Of a DNA stretch of 64,000 nt, positions 1 to 13,100 are shown in pieces (position 1 is the stretch's first letter; each line of letters starts with the position of its first letter). The stretch is from an uncultured Bacteroidota bacterium (GTDB lineage Bacteria > Bacteroidota > Bacteroidia > Bacteroidales > SZUA-534): assembly GCA_946414435.1 (NCBI GenBank), contig CAMKOM010000008.1, positions 47,602 to 111,601 of the forward strand, written 5' to 3'. A model generated the notes under the pieces. It did not search any database. It worked only from the letters and a program-made list of their open reading frames with translations, and was not told where the DNA came from. The translations under genes were made by a program, and so were the position numbers.

Positions 1-728
1 CAACGCCAATCAACTGCCGTCCGTTTGAGTTCGGCTGCGACATTGTGACTCACGCCACCACCAAATATATGGATGGTCACGCCACCAACGTGGGCGGCTG
101 CATTGTCGATAGCGGCAATTTCGACTGGGAAGCCCACCGCGACAAGTTCCCTGGCCTGACCGAGCCCGACCCGTCGTACCACGGACTGGCTTACAGCAAG
201 GCTTTTGGCAAGGGCGCCTATATCACCAAAGCCACCGCACAACTGATGCGTGACCTTGGCTCGATTCAATCGCCGCAGAACGCGTTCCTGCTCAATCTGG
301 GACTCGAGACTCTGCACGTTCGTGTGCCGCGTCACTGCGCCAACGCTCAGGCCGTGGCCGAATATCTTGAGAAAAACCCGAAAGTGGCCTGGGTTAACTA
401 TTCAGGTTTGAAGTCGAGCCCGTACTACGAGTTGGCACAGAAGCAGTTCACCAACGGTCAGTCGTGCGGCGTGGTAACCTTCGGCGTTAAGGGCGGCCGC
501 GAGAAGGCCATTACCTTTATGGACAGCCTGCAGCTGGCCTGCATTGTAACTCACGTGGCCGACGCCCGCACCTGTGTTCTGCACCCGGCAAGCCACACAC
601 ACCGCCAACTCACCGACGAGCAATTGCTCGAGGCTGGTGTCAAACCCGACCTTATCCGCTTCTCGGTTGGTATTGAGGATGTTGAGGACATTATTGCCGA
701 TTTGGAACAGGCTTTTGCGAAGATTTGA
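1..728 (+). CDS. metY: O-acetylhomoserine aminocarboxypropyltransferase (sulfhydrylase), 3' part
   Basis: PLP enzyme of the Cys/Met-metabolism family that makes homocysteine from O-acetylhomoserine and sulfide in the cytoplasm. The gene enters from outside the window; the frame is open from base 3, upstream of the GTG start given in the ORF track, so that start is internal. About 241 residues remain of a family that is usually about 430. Visible residue 21 is the lysine of THATTKYMDGH, which by family knowledge carries the PLP Schiff base. The C-terminal part (SVGIEDVEDIIADLEQAF) is the typical end of this family. A strong terminator follows at 768. Family assignment is firm; sulfhydrylase versus cystathionine-type activity is inferred from overall resemblance. 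Confidence 0.9.
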   Translation, partial: TPINCRPFEFGCDIVTHATTKYMDGHATNVGGCIVDSGNFDWEAHRDKFPGLTEPDPSYHGLAYSKAFGKGAYITKATAQLMRDLGSIQSPQNAFLLNLGLETLHVRVPRHCANAQAVAEYLEKNPKVAWVNYSGLKSSPYYELAQKQFTNGQSCGVVTFGVKGGREKAITFMDSLQLACIVTHVADARTCVLHPASHTHRQLTDEQLLEAGVKPDLIRFSVGIEDVEDIIADLEQAFAKI

Positions 729-767
729 TTAATCGCTAACCAAACGAATCCAAATAGAAGCTGAAAG

Positions 768-794
768 TGCCGACTGATGAGGTCGGCATTTTTT
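768..794 (+). terminator. Rho-independent terminator after metY
   Basis: Perfect 7-bp stem TGCCGAC/GTCGGCA with a 7-nt loop, followed by six T. It lies 40 nt after the metY stop and separates it from the giant gene. Confidence 0.85.
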
Positions 795-1068
795 GTTGGT
801 TTTAATTTGAAAACATATCGTGTTAAGCATTATTGATTTCGGTCATTGTTTTTTATGTCTGATTACATATTAGGCTTGGGTGTATTTGTGTAAAAAAACA
901 TCAGTGAAATCGGTTGTATTTTGGCTTGATATCAAGTGTTTACGGGACTTGTTTTCTTGGCGAATTTAGAGCTGATTTTTGTCCCATTTTTTAGTCCGAT
1001 TATCAAAAAAACAAGAACCAATCTTGCTTATAGGGCGTATATCAGGATGCAAAAACATTTTATATAGG

Positions 1069-1076
1069 TATCTTTG
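1069..1076 (+). promoter_or_regulatory. Bacteroidota -7 promoter element for the giant surface protein gene
   Basis: TATCTTTG matches the TAnnTTTG consensus of Bacteroidota primary-sigma promoters. No clear TTTG lies 19-21 nt upstream, so only the -7 half is supported. The predicted transcript start, near 1083, would exclude the TTG codon at 1082 as start and favours ATG 1106. The rest of the 729-1105 spacer is AT-rich and I see no other feature in it. Confidence 0.5.
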
Positions 1077-1105
1077 CAGACTTGAAAATTAAGGGAGAAT
1101 TGACT

Positions 1106-4100
1106 ATGAAAAGGTTAGCATTGAATTTCGGAGTAATGAGGAAAACAAGATTGTTTGGTCTTGCGGTTTTGGCTATCATATTGGGAAGTAGTGAGGTGGT
1201 GTGGGGGCAAGACATCCCTAGTGACCCTCGTTATAATTTCCATTCACAGGCAGATGATGATTGGGATGAGGAATCAACATGGACTACGGACTGGCCAGGA
1301 ACAACCGGTACACCGGGTTCTGCAATAGAACATTCGGTTGGTATTGACGGCAATACCGTTGAGCTAAACTCAATGCCCGCAAATGCTATCAAAAGGTTGC
1401 ATATTTACAACAATGGCGCACTTATTCTAAACGGAGCATTAATTGTAACACCAAAAAAAACAAGTGATGATTTCGCAATTTACAATGACGTTGAATTGAC
1501 AGGCACAGGCAGTCTAACCTTAAACGGTGTCATGTCAGGGCGTGGCCACATTTTGACAACAGGAATTAATGTCATTGCAAGTGGTGGTAGCGATTTTAGT
1601 AGTTTGTACCTTGTTGTTGCTGATAGCACCTTCACAAACAACCGAAATGGCAAAACCATCACCTCACTTGAGGTTTCAGGCGGTAAATTTGTTTCCAATT
1701 ATACTACCTATTGTGGCTCTTTGAAATTGAGTGGTGGCGAAATTGAAATTGCCAGTGGTGCTACACTGAAATCAAACGATAGGAGTCTGACCATTGATAT
1801 TCCGAATGTTAATGGCAGTGACACTATTATCGGTAGCGGCACTCTTGATGTTACCACAATTAATGTCGCTGAAGGTGATACGCTGACTATAGGCGGGGAA
1901 GTTAAATTAAGTCAGGTACTTACCATAAATGGTGTTGTGAGAATAATTGGCAACGTCACATTGCAGAATAATACCACAATTAATGGTAAGGTTATTATAG
2001 AAAAAGGCGAAGGAATAAAACTAAACATTGCAGATGGCAAAAACATCACTTTTGGTGAAAACTCAGATATGGAAGGAGGCGGCGAGTTGCATTTTGTTGG
2101 TGCGTCTACAATTAATAACTTACAAGATTGTTGTGATGTTATAGCAATTTGTGACAATGCAAGTAAGACAATTACTTATGCGGCGACATCAACCCACATA
2201 ATTCCAGGTACATATGCGAACTTGACTTTGAATGCGAATACAGATGGTGAGGTTCGAACACTTTGTGATACAGTAATAGTCAATGGCATTTTCACACCAA
2301 ATAAACACTACACACTACAAGGTAATGGCGGAAGAAAAGCATTTGCGGTAAAAGGTGAAGTAAAAAACGGTAAAATCTTAAAGTTTGACAATGTGAATGT
2401 AGCACTTGGCAATAGTGAAAGTGCAGATGCAATGAATGTTTCGGTTTCCGAATTTAATATAGGAGAAAATGATACTCTTACCATTGCGGGAAATGTGAAT
2501 TTAAGCGGTACTGGAAACAAGAAGTTTGATGGTGTTGGAGGAGAAAACGGAGAGATAATTATTGATGAAGGTAAAACACTGACTTCTTCGGGAACAGTTA
2601 CTTTTAGCAACGACCAGACAATCAGTGGCAATGGTACTTTCACAATCAGCAAACAAATTAATGGCACTAAACTCACAACATCAACAAATATCAACATGAC
2701 AGCTGGTGCGGGCTCTAGTATTGAATACGAAGTGGTTGGTGGCACGTTTACAAATACTAATACCACTAACAATTACACAGTAGCCAAATTGACTGTTAAT
2801 GGAGGAACCTATGTGTCGGCAAACGGAAAGAAAATCGCAGATTTGACTGTTGCGGGAGGAACGTTTGTCGCCGCAGAAAACACAACTGCCGATGTGATGA
2901 CCGTCACTGGCGGCACAGTCCAAGTTGATAAAGACAAAACCCTTACGGTTACAACCGGCAACAAACTGAATGTTGATGGTGCAGCGATATTTGTGGGCAA
3001 GGCAGGCAGCAAATTCATAACTGACAATGTTGAATTGTCTGAGAATGCGGCGCTTACTATCAAAGACACCGTAACGCTGACCCGTCCGTTAGTGGTGAAC
3101 AACAACGCAACTCTTGTGGGTGGCACAGTTAGCGACACTTTGAAATGGGACAGCCCCGAGCATTGCAAAATCAGCGTTACTTCTGGCACACTAACCATAA
3201 GCAACACTCTGACAGTGGATGGCGATGTTACACTCGAAGGCGCGATGAAAGTTGCCGAAGGTGGCAATCTGAACCTTGCCGGCAGCACAATCACTTTCGG
3301 CCCGACGGCTAAATTCACAGGTACTCAGGGCAACATAAGTTTTGTTGAAGGTGTTGTGATTTCCGGTTTGAAGAACGACCCCGATGTGAAGGCTAAATAT
3401 TTGAAATTTCCGGGAGCGGTAACTTACGACGCCACTTGCGCGGCAATGTTCCCAGGTGTGTATGGCAATGGTCTGACACTCAGTACCGAGGCTGGTAAGA
3501 ACATAGCCATTTACGATTCGGTTACGATAACAGGCGCACTCAACTGGGCCGCCGGTCGCATTGTGCTGAACGGTAATCCGTTGATTGTTAAAGAGACGTT
3601 CAGTTCGGGCACATTCGATGAGAACCACATGGTGGTTGCCGGCAAAAAAGGCAAGTACATTTTTGTTGCCGACGCTGCTTATGCGGCTCTGGACTTAACA
3701 GCTCCTGTTGGTACTAGCAGTCTGACAAGTGCAGGTACATTATTGTATGGTTATTCACCGGCAACAATTAATATCGGTGAAGCCGTAGCGATAGGCGATA
3801 GCATAATTGTGGAAGTTGAAGGTGAGGCTTTGTTGGGCAAGGCAACCGACTTGCGCCGCTACTGGACAATCAGCAGCAACCAAAATTTCACAGGCACCAT
3901 GACATTCAATTACACCGCAGCCGATGACTTGTTGGATTATGGCAGCAAAAACTATTGGGCAGTATTCCATGGCAGCAGTGTTTATGAAAAAGGTGGTGCT
4001 CAGATTAATAGCCCATTCGCCCAACATTTTAGCATTACAGATGAAAACATAAATGGCGTTTGGACGGCATGTGAATACCCGGCTGCAGTAACTCTTTACT

Positions 4101-7100
4101 CGTTTGGCTCAGGCTATTGGGATAATCCGTCTTCGTGGACAACCAATTCGGCAGGTTCAACTCAGCCGGCTGAAGGCGCACAAGCACCTAACGAACGGTG
4201 CGATGTTGTGATTTTGCCGGGAAGTGTTATCACCGGAAGAAGTGCTGGTGTAAGAGCCCGTTCGGTAACTCTTAAAAACGAGACTTCCACATTGGTTATC
4301 AATCCCGATTGTGCAGATGTTTCTATTGTCAATCTTACAGGAGAGGGAAGATTGGTCATAAAAGATAAGGGAAGTTTCCCTGAGGGCATTGATAATACCG
4401 ATTTGTTTATGGCACCGGGCGGTGGCACAACCGAGTTCAGCGGTTCAAGTTCGGGCGAGTACGAGTTGAGTAAGACTGAGTTTAATAATTTGATTATCAA
4501 TTTGGAAGATGGTGCAGAGGTGAAACTGCCGAGTAATAATAATCATAAGTTGCAGATAAACGGCTATTTCGAACTTGAAAACGGCGAAATTATTTATACC
4601 GCCGAAAATCAGTCGATTCATGTTGGCGGCAATATGAATGTGGGCAGTGGTGGAAAAATCACTAACGAGTCAGGAAAAGGCAATTTGGCTACAGCCGATA
4701 CTTTGCAGGTAGGCGGCGACCTTATTAATGATGGTATAATCAGACTGACCAAACGGCTTTGGGATGATTATTCAATAGCAACGGCAATGGATGATGAAAA
4801 AACGGATGGTCGCGGAATATTGAGGTTTGTAGGCGAAAGCAATGTCGATTTCAAGTGTAACAGCACAACCAATATCAGCCAACTCATTATAGACAAAGGC
4901 TCTAATGACAAATATAAAGTAACACTGTTCTCAAAGACGGAAAGATGTTTTGGCCTTTTAGGGCGCGCCACAAATAATGCAAACCCTGAAGGTTTTAGAA
5001 GCGGTGTGGCTTATCCGGCCAATCCTGTAGTCTTATATAAACCGTTGTGGTTGAGAGCCGGAACGCTTGAACTTACGGGCCATGTTTTTATTCGCTCACT
5101 GTCAGAGAAGGGTGATGGTAATAATGGTTTGGATTGTTTCTATATTCCTGAAAGGGGCAGTTTGGTTTTGAATGGCAGAGATGTTAAGGTTTGGACAACA
5201 TTCTCAGAGACAACGGTATCATACGCTTCAGTTATTCCTGCGGGAAGGCTTATTATAAAAGACGGTGAATTTGACGGGCGGGGTAGTTCTGGTATAACTT
5301 TTGTCGGTTCTTCGTATATTGATATACAAGGCGGAACTTTGCGTGGCGCGCAATTCCGTCCAAGCGCGTTTGCCCTAAATGGTTTAACCACGTATGTACA
5401 ATCGGGCGGAACCGTCACATTCGACGGATGTGGAGAATTGAACACTGGTGCACCAGTATTCTTTATGCCAGAGGCTTCCTACACGTTTAAGATGACTGGA
5501 GGCACACTGATTGTTAGTTCGGCTGGACCAGAAGGTGCGTTTATGGTGAAATCAAATCCTGAAAACGGAAAAATATCAGGCGGTGAAATTATAATAAACA
5601 CTGGTGCTGCTATGAAAAGCGGTAAAGATGAAAGTAAACCTAATTACTTAATTGCTACAGAGTTGCCATTGTATAAGCTGACACTTCGTAACAGCCCTGA
5701 AATTGCACCAAAGAGTTATGCTAGACACTATATTGCTAACGTTAACAAAAAATATCTCAATAATAAATACCAATGTAATATTACTGCGTCAACCATTGTA
5801 GAAAACGATTTGACAATCGAAAATGGTGTTGTTTTCGATTGTCAGGGCTTGCCTGTAACTGTCGGAGGAAACTTGAATATCGAAAGTGGTTCAACAGTTT
5901 ACACCAAAGGTGGCGGCACGTCGGAAAACGAGTTTATTATGAATGGCAGTGGCGAGTTGACAGTTGCCGGAACAGTTGCCTGCAGCAGTAGTGATGCAAG
6001 TGCCGGTTTTTATAATTTGACATTAGCCGAAGGTGCCGATGTGGCGATAAAAAACGACATTACGGTCAGAGGCTTGTTCAAATTGGCCAACAGAGCTACA
6101 ATGAGAGATGGCGGCAGCAACAGAACTTACACAATGCTGGGCGATGTTGAAGTTGATGGAACTTATGAAAAGTGCAGTTCGTGCGGCAGCAAGATGGTGA
6201 TTAAGGGTGAAAATATCTATAGCACAGGCACAGGCGAACTGAGTTATGTCGATATAGACGCCGGCAGCGAGTTGAAACTTGCCGACCGCACCAATGCCGG
6301 ACGTCAGACAAAACTGACAATTTCCGGCAACCTTAACTTTGTTAGCGAGACGCAGTTCAACATTGGCGGCAGCAATTTGGAATTTGGTTCGGAAGCCACA
6401 GTTACAGGTGCGTTCGGTCCAACCCGAATGATTCGCACAGTGGGCACAAGCAGCCGCGGCGTCACGAAAGTGTTTGCCACAAATGGCGAATTCAAATTCC
6501 CGTTTGGTTTTGTATCAAGCGAAGGTTATTCGTACTATACCCCGGCCAACATTAAATACACCACTGCCGATACATACGGTAGTGTTACGTCGCGGCCGGT
6601 GTTCGGGCAGGCTTTCCGCGATGCCAATTCACTCAAGTGCTACTGGATTACCGATGAGCGCGGATTCAGCGGAGCAAGCCTATCACAAGAGTATTTCTGG
6701 TATGACGAAGATGGTAAACCGAGTCTTTCCGAAGGTTCAACAGCAGCCTGGGTGCCGGCTCGCCGCAATGGCTCGACATGGCAGCAGTTCGGAACCAATT
6801 TTGTGGATTTGGATGGCACGGCAAACAGTTCTTATGAGCGTCGCATTTACTTCGACCCGAATGTGACGACCGCTACCGGCTACTACACTTGTGGCTTGCC
6901 GATGTCGTTCACAAACGGAACCCCGCTGTACACGTCGAATGTTGTTGCCGACACTCTGGATTGGTTCGATGTTAACACTTGGTCGGAATCACCCAATGGT
7001 GACCCATGCGGTTGCATTCCGTCGGAAACCACACCTGTATATATTGGTGATGAAGATAACAAACGTGTTGTCAGAATATCTGTTCCTGACGATTACGCTG

Positions 7101-10100
7101 GTTCGCGCGGTGAGTGCGCAAGTCTTGATATTGCACCGGGCTCAACGCTCGACCTGACAAATTACAACAATTTCAAAGCACCTATTGTTGATGTCGATGA
7201 GTCGGTTGGCGCCGGAAAACTGCGTCTGTCGTCGCCATATTTCCCTGAGGGCGATTTCGGCAAATTCAATGGCGAGTTTGGTGGTACGGTTGAGTATTAT
7301 GGTAATGGATATACAATACCAACCGAGGCAATCGATGGTTCGGCCTTGGTAAATTACTGTAATCTACTCATAAGCGGTGGCACGACGGGGAATGAAATAG
7401 GCATGCCCGCGTCCAATGTTACAGTTTTCGACAGCCTTAAAATCAGCGGTAGCGCACGCACAAATCCAACAGGCAGTTTCACTATCGACATTCACAAGGA
7501 TTTTATTATCGCCAATGGCGGAAGGTTTGAAGTATTTGAAAATGGTTCGGCTAATCAGCAAACTATCAAGGTGGCTGACAGCCTGATTGTAGCCGAAGGT
7601 GCAACAATGATTGCTACCGGTACTGCCGCAAACTCAACTACCAATCTTTTGCAGATTGGCCGCGATTTGATTGTCGATGGCACATTTATGGCTAAAAGTG
7701 GCAATTATAAGTTTAATACAGAGTTTGTTGGTAAAACTGACTCGCGTATCAGGAGCAGCCAAAATCTGACACTTAACATGCTCACTTGCAACAAAAACTC
7801 AATAGATGACAAGTTGATTCTTAAAACAACAAAGAAGATTAATACTGCCAATAGCAATGCTCTTCTGGATTTGGTTAAGGGCACATTTGTTGTAGAGATA
7901 GGTGACGGAGGCGAAGTTGAACTCACAGCTAACAAGACGCTAACTATTCCGGGAGAAGCATGTCTGTCGATAGTATCAGGTAAGGCAAAGGTCGCAACGG
8001 GTGGTAACGCTACAGGAATTAGTCTGAAAGGTAAAATTCAAATCTCAGGTGGTGAGTTAATAGTCGGAACTGGCGAATCAGCAAGCAAATACAATAGTAT
8101 TCAATACACTGCCGATGGCAAACCGACTATTGAGATAAGCGGCGGCACATTGAATGTTATCGGGCAAATCAGCAGAACTCAAAACCAAACCACTGGCAGC
8201 CTTATTTGGAAGCAGTATGGCGGTGATGTGGTAGTGCAAGGCAGAAATCGTGGAAGTGTCCTTTGGCTTACAGATTTCGCAGCATTTGAAGTGTTGGAAT
8301 CAGGTGAATTTGACATGCAGGGCGGAACGCTGACGGTCATGAATGGTAATGGCAACGAAGGCTATGGCGACATATTCATAGAGCCCGACATTATGAATTG
8401 CACCGGCGGTACAATCATTGTTGGTGGCGGCTCGCAGAAAGTGTATATTCCGTCAAGTCTGAACAATATCGAAGTGGCCAACGGCGCCACACTTAACGCA
8501 TACACGGCATTAGATGTCAATGAACTGACAATCAACAACACAGGCGTGTTTAATGCACGTAACCATGACCTGACAATCCGCAAGGCGTTTAGAAACTATA
8601 ACAACGAGAACATTTCGGGTATCAGCGCCGGATTCAACTTTGGAACAACAACGCAATTGACCAAGTTTGTCGGTAGCGACATGACTTATGAAGGAGCCAA
8701 CGCTTCGGCAACGCAGTTCAACACGGTAGAAGTCGAAGGCAACCTGACGCTGCTGTCTAACCACTCAAGTATAAGTGTCGGTGGCAATCTTACCCAGAGA
8801 GAAGGTACTGTAACCGACAACGGCAATGTCATTTCGTTGTTCGGGAACCTTATCTATTACGGTGGATTCGAAGGTACCGGCGGTATAAATTTCTGCCGCA
8901 CCGACGATGTCCAGTATATTGAAGGCAACAGTCTGGAATCAATCGGAGCAATAACTGTTAACAATCCGAACGAAGTTTATTTGAACACAAATGTTCGCAT
9001 TAGCAATAAGATTAGATTAGGTGCAAATCTCTATATCAATCGTAACAGCTTGATTCTTGGCAAGGATGCCACGGTTGAGAGCGCAAGCGGCACCTTCGAC
9101 GGAACACACATGCTTCGTCTCAACGGTGAGCATGAAGACAAGGGCGTTACCAAATACGTAAAAAAAGATGCGTCGAACTTTACTCTTCCTATAGGTGTTG
9201 TGCATGAAGGCAACCGCTACTATACGCCGGCAGTCTACGATTTTACCAGCAACGATAGGGACAATTGTTCAATCACGGTCAAGGCAATCAATTCGATTCA
9301 CAATAACTTGACGTTCGATCCGTCGAAGTGGCTCGCTTACTATTGGATGGTTACAACCGAAGGTTTTGGCGAAGACGGTAGAGATAATTTCTCGATAAAG
9401 TCAACCGATTTCTCTGTAACCCAGACATACTATTATCCGGCCGAAAAACTATTAGGAACGAGCGACACGTTGTTCCCCGAATACATGTACTACGGCGGAA
9501 CTGATGAGTATAAGTGGATTGACCTTCGCGGTGATGGCACAACCGGTTCGGAATTGGCGAATATTGGAACGAATAACGTGACATTCAAGCCGTTTGGTCA
9601 TATTGCAGGCGATTACACAGTTGGTGTTGTTGGCAGTAATGCAGAAGACAACGCAGGTATTTACACCGGGCGTCCGATTCTTTACACTCGTGGCGATGGT
9701 GGTGGTGATTGGGACAACCCCAAAACATGGAATTATATAGATGGAAGCGGCGTGGAGCATTGGCTCTATGATGATACGGGTGATGTGGCTGCTGATTATA
9801 AAATAGATGGCAATCCTGTACATATTCTTCCGGGTGATGTTGTAAATGTAAAGCGCAGCCACACAAACGCTTACAGCCTGACATTCGACGATGGCACAGA
9901 AATGGGCGTTTTGAATTTGGGCAATACTGTGGGTAGCAATTTCGGCCGTGTCAATGGTACAGGAAAACTGATTATGGAACCGGTTGAAACAGAAGGCGAC
10001 AAATATTATAAGATGCCGGCCGGAAACTTCACAACATTCTTGAGCGATGAGCGAAGCATTGTCGAATTTGCCGGCGGCGATGGTAAACTGCCAAACGCAG

Positions 10101-13100
10101 TTGTCGGTCACGTCTCTTTGCCGTTGCAGAATGTGGTTCTTTCAGGCGGCGGCACCAAAACGCTGACAAAAGAGTATGGTGAGTATATCAACAAGAGCAT
10201 GGTTATCAGAAACGGAACTAAACTTGCTTTTGGTAATACACCTATTTATATGAAGGGCGACTGGATTGATGAAAACACTGGTGATGGTGGTTTCTTGCCA
10301 GGTTCAAACAACGACAGGTCGATTGTCACATTCAATGGAACCAGCCGGCAGAAGATTGTTCTTTCGGGCAACAACGAGTCGTTCTACCGCGTGATAATCA
10401 ACAACCCAAGCGACGTTGAAATTGTTCGTGCCGAATCGGCCACCGAAGCAGGCATAATTATCAATAAATCGTTGGAATTCACCAATGGTTGCTTGATTGA
10501 TACAGCCGAGAACACAAGCGTCACTCTGCTGCGCACTGCAACTGTTACCCGTCCGGGCGCAACGTCGTTTGTGGCTGGCCCGCTTACATGGAAATTGAAC
10601 GCTGGCGATAACCGCGACTTCCCGATAGGCGGCCTTGACGAGTCGGTGGGCAAAGTTTACGCACTGACAAAACTCAACAACGTGTCTGTGAATGGTGACT
10701 ACACTGTGACATTCCATTCGGGAACATACAGCTTTGATGTGGTATGGCCGTTTACCAGCATGAGCAACACCGAAAAATGGACAGTGTCGGGTCCGACAGG
10801 CGCCACAGCCAAATTGGGCCTTCGCGTAGGTTCACGCACATTCACTACAATTAATGCTTCGATGCTCAAACGTGTGAAAATAGCAGGTAAGAAGGGCACC
10901 GAATGGGAAATAATAGAAAGTTCGCACAACAGCGGCTCAATTCCGACAGCAATAATATTGTCCGCTGCAGCCTTAACAATTTCAGAGTACGAAGAATATA
11001 CGTTAGGCAGCAGCAACAGCACTGCGCGGTTGTTGAGCAAAACCGAAGAAAACCAGACAGATGAAACATATATCTGTGATGGTGACGCCGATGCAACCGC
11101 AATCCCGGTATATTTCACCGGCATGGGTGGCCCGTACACTGTGACTTACAAGATAACCGATAAGGAAAAGAACAAATCGGTAACCGTAACAAGTCCGAAA
11201 TTTACTGACAGCGAAGGTGTGATAGCACTCACCGGCAGCGATTTGGCTGCCAAGTTCGGCAGAACCGACGGCTATTCGACCCAGCCGTATGTGGTTGAAA
11301 TAACCGGAATGAAAGACGGTAGCGAAGATGGTATGCCTGCCGGCAACAACAAGGCAAATGTGAATGTTCTCTACAATCCCAAACCAGTTATCGATGGTGC
11401 AGGAACAGTCGGAATGGGTGACGAGCGCGTCTACACAGTCACAGCCGACGACAAGGTAGACGCCTACACGTGGAGTGATAATTCCGATTATGTTGAAATA
11501 GCACCTGCCGGCAATACTGCAAATATTCAATTCGGTACCAATACTTCCACTTATAGTGTGACATTGACGGTCCGCAACACCTATAAAAAGTCGCACGATA
11601 AGGTTTGCTACCGCGAGAATTCGAAGGATGTAGCCGTCGATATTTATCCGCAACCTGAAATCACTGGTAATTTCGGAATATGCCGGGCAGATGGAACGGC
11701 TGAGTTTATGACAGAAAAAGTCGGCAGCCACACCTATCAGTGGGTTGTCAAAGACGAAGCCGACGAGAACGTTAGCAGCACTATCACTATCGATAAGACT
11801 GGCGAGAGTGCTGACAACAACAAAATCAAACTTACGTGGGACGATAGTTTCACCGCTTCAAAAGTTACACTGCATGTAATTGAGAAAAATGGCGATTTGG
11901 GCAAGGATGTCAAGCGCGTCATAACATTCTACGACGATGTTACATTTAATGCTGATGATTTCTATGGTTCTGTCATTTGTGACAATACGGTTGGAACCGT
12001 GACAATTGAACACACAAACATTAATTACTCATACATTATTTACAAAGGCGAAACTGCAATGTGCGAAGAGTTTGGCGGTAATGGCACCGACGACCCGATT
12101 CAGATTCACACAAGCGAGCCCCTGCGTTACGCCGACGGCAATTTGAATTTCAAAGTCGTTGTTAAGAACAAAGGCTGCCAGAAGCAAGTCAATGACAAAT
12201 CGATTCAGGTTCATGAAAACCCGTCTATTAAAGAATTCATAATAGCCGACAATGAGTTGTACAAAGGCAATCTGGTGCAGATTGACTATACGAAAACAAG
12301 CACCGTTGGCATAAAAGGTTATGAATTTGCTTATAGCCTTGATGGTGTTACATACTCGGCCCCGGCACCTACAGGAATCAGAAAAGACGATTTGTCAGGC
12401 GGCAAAATGGTAATTGAAATACCAAAAGCCGACAGGATGAAGGGCTTGCTCACCATTAAGAGCGATGATGATGTCAAGAGTTGCGACAACACTTACGAAA
12501 TCGACAAACCTATCAGCAACGCTTATTTGTGGCGTGGCGATGGCGCTGATACCGATTGGAATAATGATGCCAACTGGTGGAGCGGTGATGCCCCTGAAAG
12601 TGGTGACGATGTGGTTGTCCGCGACAATTATAAAATCACATTTAAAGGTGGCAAGTCGAGTGATAAAATTAGTATGCCGACAGTCAACGGAACTGCTGCC
12701 GCAGTCAGAAACATTAACGTTGGAGCTGGCGCGAAAGTAAATCTTGCCGATGGTGCCAAATTGACCATACATAAAGATGTTACTTGCGACGGTCAATTCA
12801 ATAGCACTGGCAGTGGCGAAGTTGCCTTCACCGACGGCGAGCACGCAGTCTCGGGTGCAGGCTCGTTCGCAAATATGTCGAACGTGGGAACAGTGACCGC
12901 TAGCAGCGATATGTCAGTGACAGGCAACATTACCAATAACGGCAAATTCGTGGGAACTGTCAAGTTGAACGGCGGCGCCGCACAAAGTGTTGGCGGTGGC
13001 GAATTCGAGAATCTGACAGTCGAGAATCTGACAGTCGACAAAGCTGGCGTTACTATCAATAACAGCATTAACATTGATGGCAAACTGACACTTACCAAAG

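Noticed and set aside
1082-1105. TTG start of the giant gene given in the ORF track
   Set aside because: It lies at the predicted transcript start, and the signal peptide works from ATG 1106.
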